Shown in pieces: positions 40,465-53,601 of a stretch of DNA of 64,000 nucleotides. Positions within the stretch are counted from its first letter, which is position 1, and every line of letters begins with the position of its first letter. The notes beneath the pieces are model-generated. The model did no database searches. It was not told the DNA's origin and saw only the letters and a list, made by a program, of their open reading frames with translations. The translations under genes were made by a program, and so were the position numbers. Source of the DNA: Oceanospirillaceae bacterium ASP10-02a (lineage in GTDB: Bacteria > Pseudomonadota > Gammaproteobacteria > Pseudomonadales > Balneatricaceae); assembly GCA_905182035.1 (NCBI GenBank), contig CAJIZL010000024.1, positions 1 to 64,000 of the forward strand. The letters run 5' to 3'.

Positions 40465-41532
40465 TCATTGGGGTTGTTCTGCCTGGGCTATTTCTCGCAC
40501 CAATGCGGTCGCGTAACTGCCCCGCATCAAATGAAAATTTAGCGCCAATACATCGCCTTCACACCAACGCCAGCTAAAGGCTTTCGGCCATAAGCGCAAG
40601 CTACGCCTTTGGGCGGTCATATTTTGCACAACTAAGGCTTCTATCCAAGGCTGCCATGGATCTAGGGCTTGTGCTTCATAGATACTTGCAGAAGTAACTA
40701 GAGGATTGCCAACACGCCCAGCCATGACGCCGGTTGGGGCTAAATCACCCGTATCGATGCGCTGTTGGACAGCGGCTAAGTCAGTGGATGCACACGCATC
40801 AAACTGACTAAACCCATCACTAAACATACAGCGTTCACCCACAGCAGCTTTTAGCCAAGAACCATCGTCCACACGCTTACTCAAAAGCTGGTTAAATAGG
40901 TAAGAACGAACTGATGACAATGCCATACCGCGCTTAAAGCGATCCTTTATACGCTTACCTTGCATCATCGACAAGGCAAGACCAAGATTACCACCCTGGC
41001 GCCCAAACCGCTGATCACCAAAATAATTAGGTGCACCTTGCTGTGAAATTATGAAGAGTTTTTGTTCTAAAGCTTCACTAGTTTTTATATTGCGTAAACG
41101 AATTGCAAAAAAATTACCCTGATGCACTCCGGTTTTTAGCTTGCGCTGATGCCTAACTACTTGGTGCAGATGGACCTCTGAGTTTTGCAACTGTTGCCAA
41201 TCGGGATCTACAGCTTCTGCCTTTCCTGGTAGATGCACCCCAAACCATTGTCTAGTGACACCTCGGCGATCCTTCAGACCTGAGTAGTTAACTTGCCTAG
41301 CAGGCACACCCGCAAGTTTTGCAATATTACGCGCTAGAAAATCCGTATTAGTATCAGTTTTAGTGATGTCGAGGTAAACGTGCTCTCCCTCACCACAAGG
41401 CTCGTAACCTAGGTCCTCTGTGACTATAAAATCACTGCAATGGGATTTAATATGAGCTTTAGACTGGGGCACACCAGAGGCATGGGCCCATTCAACAGGC
41501 CACTGCAGAGGCTGTAATTCCAAACTATTCAT
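40465..41532 (-). CDS. truD: tRNA pseudouridine(13) synthase
   Basis: Makes pseudouridine at position 13 of tRNA-Glu. 355 residues. Visible: DFIVTEDLGYEPCGEGEHVYLDITKTDTNT near residue 35, GLKDRRGVTRQWFGVHLP with the catalytic Asp near 85, and NYFGDQRFGRQGGNLG. Its ATG overlaps the ftsB stop by 1 nt (TAATG). In E. coli and Pseudomonas ispD and ispF normally lie in this junction, and here they are absent. Confidence 0.96.
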   Translation of the reverse strand: MNSLELQPLQWPVEWAHASGVPQSKAHIKSHCSDFIVTEDLGYEPCGEGEHVYLDITKTDTNTDFLARNIAKLAGVPARQVNYSGLKDRRGVTRQWFGVHLPGKAEAVDPDWQQLQNSEVHLHQVVRHQRKLKTGVHQGNFFAIRLRNIKTSEALEQKLFIISQQGAPNYFGDQRFGRQGGNLGLALSMMQGKRIKDRFKRGMALSSVRSYLFNQLLSKRVDDGSWLKAAVGERCMFSDGFSQFDACASTDLAAVQQRIDTGDLAPTGVMAGRVGNPLVTSASIYEAQALDPWQPWIEALVVQNMTAQRRSLRLWPKAFSWRWCEGDVLALNFHLMRGSYATALVREIAQAEQPQ

Positions 41533-41804
41533 TAATCTTCCACGAGTTGGTAAAAGGTTTCATTAGGTTTGACCATACCGAGATCGTGGCGTGCACGTTC
41601 TTCAATGGCATCGATCCCCTGCTTCAAGTCCAATACCTCGGCATGGAGTTGTCGATTACGCTCAGACAAACTCGCATTCACCGTTTCCTGAGCCGTAATT
41701 TGCTCCTGTAGGCGTGCAACTTCAAGCAAACCAGACTGCCCCCACCAAAGGCTGTACTGCATAGCCACTAAGGCGATTAATATTAATCCAACTAACCATT
41801 TCAT
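41532..41804 (-). CDS. ftsB: cell division protein FtsB
   Basis: Bitopic divisome protein that pairs with FtsL and FtsQ. 90 residues: an N-terminal transmembrane helix (LVGLILIALVAMQYSLWW, about 4-21), then a coiled coil (about 28-65) and a short periplasmic tail with ERARHDLGMVKPNETFYQ, the conserved FtsB end. It lies just downstream of eno, past a strong terminator. Confidence 0.95.
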   Translation of the reverse strand: MKWLVGLILIALVAMQYSLWWGQSGLLEVARLQEQITAQETVNASLSERNRQLHAEVLDLKQGIDAIEERARHDLGMVKPNETFYQLVED

Positions 41805-41816
41805 AAATATATCAAC

Positions 41817-41862
41817 AAAAAAGGGAGCTGACCTTGGCCATAATTAGCCAACGTGAGCTCCC
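41817..41862 (-). terminator. terminator of eno
   Basis: On the minus strand a long hairpin with GGGAGCT/AGCTCCC outer (41862-41856 with 41829-41823) and TTGGC/GCCAA inner stems is followed by six T. It lies 20 nt after the eno stop, so ftsB-truD-surE expression needs read-through or an internal promoter. Confidence 0.85.
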
Positions 41863-41881
41863 TAGACCAGGTCAATAATTG

Positions 41882-43189
<1,308 letters not shown>

Positions 43190-43222
43190 TTACTCAAGTA
43201 GCTTAAAATTATGACTATGTGA

Positions 43223-44866
<1,644 letters not shown>

Positions 44867-44951
44867 TTATTGTGGCGCACCATACACCAATTTGAATTAA
44901 AACACGGTAGAGCAACCACACAAAAGCACCGCAACAATGGCGAATACATGC

Positions 44952-44970
44952 CCACTAGTTTAACAAGTGG
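44952..44970. promoter_or_regulatory. 19-bp palindrome in the pyrG leader
   Basis: CCACTAGTTTAACAAGTGG is symmetrical at 8 of 9 pairs. It lies 17 bp downstream of the predicted pyrG -10, so it covers the transcribed leader just past the start. Possible operator for an unknown regulator. Confidence 0.4.
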
Positions 44971-44986
44971 ATGGATATCTCTAACG

Positions 44987-45015
44987 TTTATAAATTTTTG
45001 ACGCGGAAACTGCAA
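44987..45015 (-). promoter_or_regulatory. candidate pyrG promoter
   Basis: On the minus strand TTGCAG (45015-45010, weak) and TATAAA (44992-44987, 5 of 6) are 17 bp apart. The start would be about 130 nt before pyrG. The 248-bp gap 44852-45099 holds no gene. Confidence 0.45.
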
Positions 45016-45099
45016 CCCGTTTTCAGGTTTTATTTTCCGACTTAAGATGGGAGTGTAGGATACCAGAAGAGACTAATCGGAACAATCAAAAGCTGTATT

Positions 45100-46458
45100 T
45101 TAAGTGCCCTTTTGCCAGCACCAAGAAGGGGCATCCAAGGCCGCTTCAAAACCCACATTTACCCACAAGTCTGCCACCATAGCGAGCTGTCCATTAACAT
45201 AAAATAAGGGCAATTGATCTCGCTCCCATGCTGGCACTTTCGTTTCTTGCAGAAGTTTTTTAAGGCTTTGGCTATGCGCTCGCCCCAAGGGTCTGCAACG
45301 CTCACCACCAACTCTAAAGCGTCTCTCTAAACAATCGCCCTCCACTAGGGCCAAGCCAACCTTGGCTCCTTGCTTTAGGCAAAGCGCACCATCAGGTAAG
45401 GCAATTGAACGACTTACCAAAGCCTGCAGCTCTACATCGCAAATCCAACTCATTGCTACCACATTAGGCTGCTCAGATCGGCGCATCAACAGCAAATCAC
45501 CTTGATTGCGACGCAAACACCAGTCTCCCAATTGCAGGTAAGGCTGACCGTCTAGGGCGCTATAGAGAAACTCCCTATCGATAGTTTGCATTGTCACATA
45601 GCTAGGCATAGGCACCTGATGTCGATCCAACCAATAGCGCAAGAGGTTATGCCTCCGGGCCCGGCTTAGGTCTTGAATCTCTGCACAAGGTAAGCACTCA
45701 CCAACCTCAGTCTCCTTGCGCATCAGCATTAAATCAGCCGATGCCACCTCATCTAACAAGGCCTGTGTGTCGCCCATTAAGGATGCAACCGTGGCCATTC
45801 GCTGATCTAATGCCGGCCACCGCTGGCGCAACAATGGCATCACTTGATGTCGCAAATAATTACGATCAAAGCGAGTGTTTTGATTACTGGGATCTTCACA
45901 CCAGTCTAAGTGATGGCTTTGCGCGTAGTCATAAAGATCGGTTTGGCGAACATACAGCAATGGCCTTACAAGGCAACCTAAACCCAACGTTCGCTGCTGC
46001 GGCATTGCCCGTAAACCTGCAACTCCTGCACCGCGCAATAACCGTAAAAATAGGGTTTCAGTTTGGTCATCAGCGTGCTGCCCTAACAAGATCACCTCAC
46101 CCATCTGCACATGCTTTTTAAATATCTCATAGCGAGCGTTGCGAGCTGCTGCTTCTAACCCAAGCTGTCGCTGCTCTTGCGGGCACAAGGTGACCTTATG
46201 ACTGCTACAAGGCAAGCCATAATCTTGGCATTTTTTTTCAATATCTTGCTGCCATTGATCCGCTTGCAGTTGCAGACCATGGTTAATATGTATGACACGT
46301 AGGGGCGGACAATGATGATCCCGCTGAAGCAGCACAAGCGCATGCAGCAGACACATAGAGTCCAACCCACCACTCACGGCAATCAACCAGCCAGAAGCTT
46401 GCAAATGAGCTTTCAAACCTGCTGCGTCAGTGATTAGTTGATAATGGGAGAATGACAT
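45100..46458 (-). CDS. tilS: tRNA(Ile)-lysidine synthetase
   Basis: Modifies C34 of tRNA-Ile(CAU) to lysidine. 452 residues. PP-loop ATPase motif IAVSGGLDSMCLLHAL near residue 27, LGQHADDQTETLFLRLLRGAGVAGLRAM near 130, RFDRNYLRHQVMPLL, and a C-terminal TilS substrate-binding domain with GGERCRPLGRAHSQSLKKLLQETKVPAWERDQLP. Pseudomonas-type order accA-tilS-pyrG. Confidence 0.96.
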   Translation of the reverse strand: MSFSHYQLITDAAGLKAHLQASGWLIAVSGGLDSMCLLHALVLLQRDHHCPPLRVIHINHGLQLQADQWQQDIEKKCQDYGLPCSSHKVTLCPQEQRQLGLEAAARNARYEIFKKHVQMGEVILLGQHADDQTETLFLRLLRGAGVAGLRAMPQQRTLGLGCLVRPLLYVRQTDLYDYAQSHHLDWCEDPSNQNTRFDRNYLRHQVMPLLRQRWPALDQRMATVASLMGDTQALLDEVASADLMLMRKETEVGECLPCAEIQDLSRARRHNLLRYWLDRHQVPMPSYVTMQTIDREFLYSALDGQPYLQLGDWCLRRNQGDLLLMRRSEQPNVVAMSWICDVELQALVSRSIALPDGALCLKQGAKVGLALVEGDCLERRFRVGGERCRPLGRAHSQSLKKLLQETKVPAWERDQLPLFYVNGQLAMVADLWVNVGFEAALDAPSWCWQKGT

Positions 46459-46488
46459 AGGAGGGAATTTCAGGCCCTAATGAGCGGC

Positions 46489-47442
46489 CTAAGAACTTAG
46501 TCCGTAGGACATTAAACGTTTATATCGACGATCTACAAGCGCTTCAATTTCCATTGGCTCAAGCTCAGCTAACTGGCTAATCAGTGTCGATTTAATACTT
46601 GCCGAAACTAATTCAGCGTCTCGATGAGCACCACCTAGCGGCTCTTTGATCACATGATCCACCAAACCTAAGTCGTGCAAACGGTCAGAGGTAATACCCA
46701 TCGCATTAGCAGCGTCGGCGGCATAATCGGCACTCTTCCAAAGGATGGAGGCACAACCTTCTGGCGAAATCACTGAGTAGGTGGAATATTGCAACATATT
46801 AAGTTGGTCACATACGCCAATAGCCAAGGCGCCACCTGAGCCACCCTCGCCAATAACAGTGGCTATAATGGGTGTTTTTAGGGCAGACATTTGGGCAAGA
46901 TTGAAAGCAATAGCTTCACTTTGTCCACGTTCTTCAGCATCAATGCCTGGATAGGCCCCTGGGGTATCAATAAAGGTAAGGATAGGCATTTTGAAGCGTT
47001 CAGCCATCTGCATCATACGCAGGGCTTTACGATAGCCTTCTGGGCGCGGCATACCAAAGTTACGGGCAACTTTTTGCTTAGTGGAGCGACCTTTTTCTTG
47101 GCCCATGACCATGACGGCCTTACCATTAAGGCGAGCAATACCGCACACCATGGCCTGGTCGTCACCAAAGTGGCGATCACCATGCAACTCATCAAATTCA
47201 TCAAAAACGCTATCAATGTAATCGATGGTGTGGGGGCGTTGTGGGTGACGAGATACTTTAGATACCTGAGCCGCGCTCAAATTAGAAAAGATAGACTCAG
47301 TTAAGCTAACGCTCTTATCAGAAAGCTTGGTTATTTCGTCACTGATGTTAAGGTCGTTGTCGTTGCCCACTAAGCGCAAGGCTTCAATCTTGGCTTCCAG
47401 ATCGGCAATGGGTTGTTCAAAGTCGAGATAATTTGGGTTCAT
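46489..47442 (-). CDS. accA: acetyl-CoA carboxylase carboxyltransferase subunit alpha
   Basis: With AccD transfers CO2 from biotin-BCCP to acetyl-CoA, giving malonyl-CoA. 317 residues: [23 protein letters not shown] at the start, [46 protein letters not shown] near 160, and [20 protein letters not shown]. It follows dnaE by 65 nt as in E. coli and Pseudomonas. Its product demand links to fabA/fabB and to the biotin operon in the same window. Confidence 0.98.
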   Translation of the reverse strand: MNPNYLDFEQPIADLEAKIEALRLVGNDNDLNISDEITKLSDKSVSLTESIFSNLSAAQVSKVSRHPQRPHTIDYIDSVFDEFDELHGDRHFGDDQAMVCGIARLNGKAVMVMGQEKGRSTKQKVARNFGMPRPEGYRKALRMMQMAERFKMPILTFIDTPGAYPGIDAEERGQSEAIAFNLAQMSALKTPIIATVIGEGGSGGALAIGVCDQLNMLQYSTYSVISPEGCASILWKSADYAADAANAMGITSDRLHDLGLVDHVIKEPLGGAHRDAELVSASIKSTLISQLAELEPMEIEALVDRRYKRLMSYGLSS

Positions 47443-47507
47443 AAGGCCTAGCTTTAAAGGTGTGACTGGCGAGTATTGCGTTTATTATAACCTATATTTT
47501 ACACATT

Positions 47508-50500
47508 TTATAATTTGCGGTAGCGCATTTTAACGGCATCTTCACCTAACAAATATGCTAACTCTTGCAGCATGTCATCTTCTACTTCTAGTCGCCATGG
47601 CGAGGCACAACGGATCACTCCTCGCCCCACACTATTTTGATACTGCAATTCAAGTTTTGCCGCAGGCGTATCGCCACGCACTTGATGGGGCGCAAGAATA
47701 CCTAGCAGTTGCTGCAGACCCTTACCTTGCGCAAAGTCTGGCGCTATCGACAAACGCAAACCCTTTGAAAATACAGTACGCGCTTGCGGCATAGTAAGAA
47801 TCTGCTGGGCACTAACTTTAAGACCGCCAGAATAATCATCTTCTGACACCTCTCCTTCAACGATGAGCAGGCGATCGTTGTGTAACAACTCTCGGTACTT
47901 TTCGTAGCTATCTCCAAACAAGGCCACTTCCACCCTAGCTCTGCGATCGTCTAGGGTTAAAAATGCAATGGTTTTACCGCGCTTGGTTTTCATGGTTCGA
48001 CTTGCCACCACTAAACCCGCTATCCACTGTTTGTCTTTTTTAGCAATAAGCTGATCTAAACGACAGCGTAAAAAGCGCCCTAGCTCATGATCGTAGCTAT
48101 CAATAGGATGACCCGTTACATACAAGCCTAAAGTATCTTTTTCACCTTTTAACCGCTGTTTAAGGGTCAGAGGCCGGGCATCTATGTGCCGCTCATAAGC
48201 TTGTTCCAAACCTGCCAATTCATCCACTGGCGTAGCCATTTCACCAAACAAATCCATCATCCCAGCGTCAGCATTACGCTCACTTTGATCCGCTGATTGC
48301 ACAGCGTCAGGGATGGCACTATAAAGCACAGAACGTTCTTTATTAGGCACTAGGTTGTCTAAAGCACCACTAGCTATCAATGCTTCTAATACCCGCTTGT
48401 TGATTTTTTTACTACCAACACGCTTACAGAAATCAAACAAATCGATGAAGTCGCCACTTTCTTCACGAGCATTAATAATTGCCGCCACCGGCCCTTCGCC
48501 AACTCCTTTAACAGCACCAAGTCCATAAACGACTTCATTAGCATCATTCACTGTGAACTTGTAATGGCTTACATTCACATCGGGCAGGTTGAGAGGCAGT
48601 TCCATACGCCGACACTCTTCAACAAAAATAACTATTTTGTCGATGTTTTGCATATCCGCTGATAACACAGCAGCCATAAATTCTGCAGGGTAGTGGCATT
48701 TGAGCCAAGCGGTTTGGTAGGCGACTAAGGCGTACGCTGCAGAGTGGGATTTGTTAAAGCCATAGCCAGCAAACTTTTCTACCAGATCAAAAATATTGCC
48801 TGCCAAACCTTCGTCGATACCGTTGGCTACACTACCAGCTAAAAATCCCGCCCGCTGCTTAGCCATTTCTTCTGGCTTTTTCTTACCCATCGCACGGCGC
48901 AGCATGTCTGCCTCGCCAAGGCTGTAGCCTGCCATCACCTGAGCGATCTGCATCACCTGCTCTTGGTACAAAATAATACCGTAAGTTGGTTCCAGTACTG
49001 GCTGCAATGCATCTAGCTGATAATCTTCATGGGGCCATGCGAGCTTAGCTCGGCCATGCTTACGGTTAATGAAGTCATCTACCATGCCAGATTGCAATGG
49101 CCCAGGTCGAAACAATGCCACAAGAGCGATAATGTCCTCAAAGCTACTAGGTAACTGTCGCTTAATAAGATCTTTCATGCCCCGTGATTCCAGTTGGAAC
49201 ACCCCGGTCGTCTCTGCTCCCTGAAGTAGCTTGTAAACAGGTTCATCAGCTAGGGGGATTGTCTCGATAGCAATGGCTGCTTCGCCCTTGGCCTTGCGCC
49301 TCTCGTTGATCATACCCATGGTCCAATCAACAACAGTGAGAGTTTTTAAACCTAAGAAGTCGAACTTCACCAAACCTGCATCTTCAACATCATTTTTGTC
49401 ATATTGGGTGACTAAACCGGAACCATCTACATCACAATATAGGGGTGAAAAATCAGTTAACTTGGTAGGTGCAATTACTACACCACCGGCATGTTTACCC
49501 ACATTCCGAGTTAGTCCCTCCAACTGATAAGCCATGTCCATTATTTCTTGCACTTCGTCATTGTTATCAATGAACTCCCGCAGAGCGTCTTCTTGCTCCA
49601 CGGCCTTATTTAAGGTTATACCCACTTCAAAAGGAATTAATTTGGACAGTTTATCAGCCAAACCAAAAGGTTTGCCTTGCACGCGAGCTACATCTCGCAC
49701 TACGGCTTTAGCTGCCATGGTACCAAAGGTAATAATTTGAGATACGGCATCCTTGCCGTAGGTTTGCGACACGTATTCAATCACGCGGTCGCGGTTATCC
49801 ATACAGAAATCGATGTCAAAATCAGGCATGGATACCCGCTCTGGATTCAAGAATCGTTCGAATAACAGATCGTATTTCAGTGGGTCTAAGTCAGTAATTT
49901 CCAACACGTAAGCCACTAAAGATCCTGCACCAGAGCCACGCCCGGGGCCCACAGGAATGTCGTTATCCTTGGCCCAACGAATGAAATCCATAACGATAAG
50001 AAAATAGCCTGGGAAGCCCATTTGGCAAATGATGTTGAGTTCAAAATCCAATCGATCATCAAAGGTTTTACGTTTGTGATGATATTCTGGGTCTGACGGA
50101 TCCAAAATAACTTGTAAGCGTTTATCCAGACCATCGCGAGATACCTGGCCAAAGAACTCATCGATGGTCATGCCTTCTGGCACGGGAAAATTAGGCAGGC
50201 AACATTGGCCTAGTTCAATATCCAAATTACAGCGCTTAGCAATCTGTACGCTATTAGCCAGTGCAGAAGGTAAATCTGCAAACAGGGACCGCATCTCTTC
50301 AGTGCTGCGTAAGTACTGCTGATTGGAGTATGCCTTAACCCTCCGTGGGTCATCTAAGGTCATACTTTGGTTAATGCACACCCGCGTTTCATGAGCTTCA
50401 AAGTCTTCTGCAGAAACGAACATTACGTCGTTGGTTGCCACTAATGGCACTTGTGCGACCTGTGCAAGTTCAACGGAAAGGTGCAGACAATCTTCGTCGT

Positions 50501-51035
50501 ATTGACGGCCTGTACGCTGAATTTCTAAATAAAACCGGTCGCCAAAAATAGTGGTCCAGTATCTCAAAATCTCTTGGGCATCGTCCAAACCACGATTTAT
50601 TAATGCCCGACCAACTTCGCCTTGAGCGGCGCCAGACAGCACGATAAGCCCTTCGTTTTTGTCAGCCAACCATTGCTTTTGTACAATGGCCTTACCGTCG
50701 GCCTGCCCTTCTTGAAAGGAGCGCGACACCAACTCTGTAAGGTTGAGGTAGCCTTTGGCATTCATAGCCAATAAAGTAATGCGACTGGCACTAGAGTCGC
50801 TTGTAGGCCCTGCTGCAATGAAAATATCACACCCACAGATAGGCTTAATACCGGCACCTTGCGCTGCTTTATAAAACTTTATCATGCCACACATGTTGGA
50901 TTGGTCAGTTAAAGCGATGGCAGGAATTTGCTCTGCCTGCAGTGTTTTCATCAATGGTTTGATACGAATCATACTATCAATCAATGAAAACTCGGAGTGC
51001 ATGCGCAAATGCACAAAGGGTACAGCTTGGGTCAT
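47508..51035 (-). CDS. dnaE: DNA polymerase III subunit alpha
   Basis: Replicative polymerase. 1175 residues from ATG 51035 (MTQAVPFVHLRMHSEFSLIDS). PHP domain at 1-270, C-family palm with the aspartates of PDFDIDFCMDNRDRVIEYV near residue 405, fingers with GRNVGKHAGGVVIAP-like segment (LTRNVGKHAGGVVIAP near 505), helix-hairpin-helix, OB fold and C-terminal tau-binding part. It starts 1 nt after the rnhB stop. An upstream in-frame start at 51047 would overlap rnhB and is not favoured. Confidence 0.98.
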   Translation of the reverse strand: MTQAVPFVHLRMHSEFSLIDSMIRIKPLMKTLQAEQIPAIALTDQSNMCGMIKFYKAAQGAGIKPICGCDIFIAAGPTSDSSASRITLLAMNAKGYLNLTELVSRSFQEGQADGKAIVQKQWLADKNEGLIVLSGAAQGEVGRALINRGLDDAQEILRYWTTIFGDRFYLEIQRTGRQYDEDCLHLSVELAQVAQVPLVATNDVMFVSAEDFEAHETRVCINQSMTLDDPRRVKAYSNQQYLRSTEEMRSLFADLPSALANSVQIAKRCNLDIELGQCCLPNFPVPEGMTIDEFFGQVSRDGLDKRLQVILDPSDPEYHHKRKTFDDRLDFELNIICQMGFPGYFLIVMDFIRWAKDNDIPVGPGRGSGAGSLVAYVLEITDLDPLKYDLLFERFLNPERVSMPDFDIDFCMDNRDRVIEYVSQTYGKDAVSQIITFGTMAAKAVVRDVARVQGKPFGLADKLSKLIPFEVGITLNKAVEQEDALREFIDNNDEVQEIMDMAYQLEGLTRNVGKHAGGVVIAPTKLTDFSPLYCDVDGSGLVTQYDKNDVEDAGLVKFDFLGLKTLTVVDWTMGMINERRKAKGEAAIAIETIPLADEPVYKLLQGAETTGVFQLESRGMKDLIKRQLPSSFEDIIALVALFRPGPLQSGMVDDFINRKHGRAKLAWPHEDYQLDALQPVLEPTYGIILYQEQVMQIAQVMAGYSLGEADMLRRAMGKKKPEEMAKQRAGFLAGSVANGIDEGLAGNIFDLVEKFAGYGFNKSHSAAYALVAYQTAWLKCHYPAEFMAAVLSADMQNIDKIVIFVEECRRMELPLNLPDVNVSHYKFTVNDANEVVYGLGAVKGVGEGPVAAIINAREESGDFIDLFDFCKRVGSKKINKRVLEALIASGALDNLVPNKERSVLYSAIPDAVQSADQSERNADAGMMDLFGEMATPVDELAGLEQAYERHIDARPLTLKQRLKGEKDTLGLYVTGHPIDSYDHELGRFLRCRLDQLIAKKDKQWIAGLVVASRTMKTKRGKTIAFLTLDDRRARVEVALFGDSYEKYRELLHNDRLLIVEGEVSEDDYSGGLKVSAQQILTMPQARTVFSKGLRLSIAPDFAQGKGLQQLLGILAPHQVRGDTPAAKLELQYQNSVGRGVIRCASPWRLEVEDDMLQELAYLLGEDAVKMRYRKL

Positions 51036-51036
51036 A

Positions 51037-51642
51037 TTAAGTTCCAATTAAACGTCGTACTGGCGCAAAACTGCGCCGATGGTGTGGGCTGATACCATAC
51101 TCATCTAAGGCTTTCATATGCGCCTGCGTAGGATATCCTTTATGTTTATCTAGGCCATAGCAAGGGTATTGCTTATGCCATTCTAGCATCTCCCTATCGC
51201 GGGTGACTTTAGCAATAATTGAGGCTGCGCCAATGGTGATTTCTTTCGCATCACCTTTGATAATGGCTTCACTTGCACACATTAGCGAAGGACAGCAATT
51301 GCCATCGATTAATGCCAGATCTGGCACCATGTCCAAACTTTCTACTGCTCGCTGCATGGCCAGCATACTGGCATGTAATATGTTCAGCTGGTCAATCTCT
51401 TCAACGCTGGCTCTACCTACACCTACACTAATGGCGTGTTGATAAATTTGCTCGTATAACCTTTCTCTCACTTTTTCAGTAAGCTTTTTCGAGTCACCTA
51501 AACCTAAAATAGGTTTTGCCGGATCTAGTACCACCGCTGCCGCAACCACCTCACCAAATAACGGCCCACGGCCTGCCTCATCAACACCACAAATTACACC
51601 TACTCTCGGTGCCACTGTAATTATAGCCACCTGTTGGCTCAT
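51037..51642 (-). CDS. rnhB: ribonuclease HII
   Basis: Cuts RNA in RNA-DNA hybrids and at single ribonucleotides. 201 residues with [23 protein letters not shown] (catalytic Asp-Glu near residue 20), [26 protein letters not shown] (Asp) and [14 protein letters not shown]. It overlaps lpxB by 4 nt in the lpxB-rnhB-dnaE order. Confidence 0.96.
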   Translation of the reverse strand: MSQQVAIITVAPRVGVICGVDEAGRGPLFGEVVAAAVVLDPAKPILGLGDSKKLTEKVRERLYEQIYQHAISVGVGRASVEEIDQLNILHASMLAMQRAVESLDMVPDLALIDGNCCPSLMCASEAIIKGDAKEITIGAASIIAKVTRDREMLEWHKQYPCYGLDKHKGYPTQAHMKALDEYGISPHHRRSFAPVRRLIGT

Positions 51643-52808
51643 GTCTTACCCACTCGGGTAATATCTTCGCCGTGTTCTGCAATAACTTCAATCACAGCCT
51701 CAGCCGCACTAATATCGGCGCCACAAGCCAGCTGTTGATGTATATTAGCAAACTGACTGCGCTGTTTTTCGGCTGCCATCTGGTTAAACAATAACACCTC
51801 TAAATGATCTGCTATAAGCTGCGGCTGTACTTGGTCCTGTAGCAATTCTTCAACTATTTTTTCACCAGCCAACAAATTAGGTAAACTCACAAAAGAAATT
51901 TTAAGTTTGCGTTTGAACAAACGGTAACTAATTGGACTTAAGCGGTAACAAACTAGCATGGGTTTTTCAAACAACAGTGCTTCTAAAGTAGCCGTGCCCG
52001 AGGCCACCAACACTGCGTCTGCAGCCGCCAAAACCAAGTGAGACTGGCCTAATACCAGCGTCACCTTTAGATGTGGGTGGCCCTGTAATAAAGCGTTCAA
52101 CTGTTGCTCTCTTTGCTGATTCGCCACCGCCAATACTAATTGTAAATTTGGGTTTTGGGTTTGCAATATGGCCGCAGCAACTAAAAAATCGGGCGCCAGT
52201 TGTTTGACTTCCATGGCCCTACTGCCTGGTAGCAAAGCCAGCACGGGTTGATCTTTTAGTTGCAGATCCTGCCTAGCCTGTGTCTGAGTTAATACACCGG
52301 GAATGACATCTGCTAACGGATGGCCCACAAATGTAGCCGGTATCTGGTGGCGGTCATAATAAGGCAACTCGAAAGGCAATAGTGCCAACACTCGGTGGCA
52401 TGCCTTCGCCACAGTGAACACCCGATCTTCGCGCCAGGCCCACACAGATGGGCTCACATAGTGGACTGTGGGTATATTGCTGGCTTTGAGTTGCGTTTCC
52501 AAGACAAGGTTAAAATCTGGCGCATCAATGCCCACCATAGCCAGAGGAGGCTGTTGGGTATAGCGTTTAATCAGGCGTCTTCGAAGCAATAATAATTCGG
52601 GTAGGCGGCCCAAAACCTCTACCAAACCCATGACAGATAGGCGCTCTATAGGCACCAAACTTTTGAAACCAAGGGCGATCATTTGTGAGCCACCAATACC
52701 TTCAAAGTTGAGACCCGGCTGTTGTTTTAACAAAGCCCTCATTAAACCGGCCCCCAATATGTCTCCAGAGGCTTCACCTGCAACAATGACAATGGTGTTA
52801 TTGGACAT
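51639..52808 (-). CDS. lpxB: lipid-A-disaccharide synthase
   Basis: GT19 enzyme joining UDP-diacyl-glucosamine and lipid X. 389 residues with [19 protein letters not shown] at the N-terminus, [28 protein letters not shown] near 120, [13 protein letters not shown] near 200, and [21 protein letters not shown]. It acts on the products of lpxA and lpxD nearby. Confidence 0.97.
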   Translation of the reverse strand: MSNNTIVIVAGEASGDILGAGLMRALLKQQPGLNFEGIGGSQMIALGFKSLVPIERLSVMGLVEVLGRLPELLLLRRRLIKRYTQQPPLAMVGIDAPDFNLVLETQLKASNIPTVHYVSPSVWAWREDRVFTVAKACHRVLALLPFELPYYDRHQIPATFVGHPLADVIPGVLTQTQARQDLQLKDQPVLALLPGSRAMEVKQLAPDFLVAAAILQTQNPNLQLVLAVANQQREQQLNALLQGHPHLKVTLVLGQSHLVLAAADAVLVASGTATLEALLFEKPMLVCYRLSPISYRLFKRKLKISFVSLPNLLAGEKIVEELLQDQVQPQLIADHLEVLLFNQMAAEKQRSQFANIHQQLACGADISAAEAVIEVIAEHGEDITRVGKT

Positions 52809-52818
52809 GGAAAACCTG

Positions 52819-53601
52819 CTAGCGAATGATGCCGCGGCTAGAATTTTTCAAAGAAGCAATTAAAACTGACAGTTCATCATCACCTACAGACATATCCTGA
52901 AGACGCGTGATAGCCGTGTCTAAGGTTAACCCTTGGCGGAAGATGATTTTATAAGCTTGGCGCAAAACTTTAATGGCTTCTTCACTAAAGCCCCGGCGTT
53001 TTAAACCTTGGGTATTCATGCCATGAGGAGAAACAGAATTGCCATTGGCCATTACAAAGGCTGGAATGTCTTTCAAAACTACACTGCCCGCTCCAGTCAT
53101 ACAATGGGTGCCAATATGGCAAAATTGATGCACGGCAGTAAAACCACCCAAAATAGCATAATCAGCCACACGCACGTGGCCTGCCAAGGCAACATTATTA
53201 GCCACAATAACATGGTCGCCCAATACACAGTCATGGGCCACGTGAACATTGGCCATTAATAAATTATGGTTGCCAATTTTGGTCACACCAGCATCTTGAA
53301 TTGTGCCGCGGTGCAAGGTGCAACCTTCGCGTATGACGTTGTGGTCGCCAATTTCCAAGCGGGTAGGTTCGCCATTGTATTTCATATCCTGGCAGGCTTC
53401 ACCCACGGAGCTGAATTGGAAAATATGATTGTTACGCCCGATGCTCGTTGGCCCTTTAACCACCACATGGGGTTCAAGCTTAGTGCCCGCTCCTAGTTCA
53501 ACATTAGCGCCCACAATGCTATATGGACCAATTTCCACATCTGCGGCAATGACGGCGCTGGGATCAATAATTGCAGTCCCATGAATTAATGGTTGGGGCA
53601 C
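52819..53601 (-). CDS. lpxA: UDP-N-acetylglucosamine acyltransferase
   Basis: First step of lipid A synthesis. 260 residues forming a left-handed beta helix of hexapeptide repeats, with catalytic His in MANVHVAHDCVLGDHVIVANN near residue 125, and a C-terminal helical domain. The start is GTG, overlapping the fabZ stop by 1 nt (TAGTG), with AAGG upstream. Confidence 0.97.
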   Translation of the reverse strand: MPQPLIHGTAIIDPSAVIAADVEIGPYSIVGANVELGAGTKLEPHVVVKGPTSIGRNNHIFQFSSVGEACQDMKYNGEPTRLEIGDHNVIREGCTLHRGTIQDAGVTKIGNHNLLMANVHVAHDCVLGDHVIVANNVALAGHVRVADYAILGGFTAVHQFCHIGTHCMTGAGSVVLKDIPAFVMANGNSVSPHGMNTQGLKRRGFSEEAIKVLRQAYKIIFRQGLTLDTAITRLQDMSVGDDELSVLIASLKNSSRGIIR

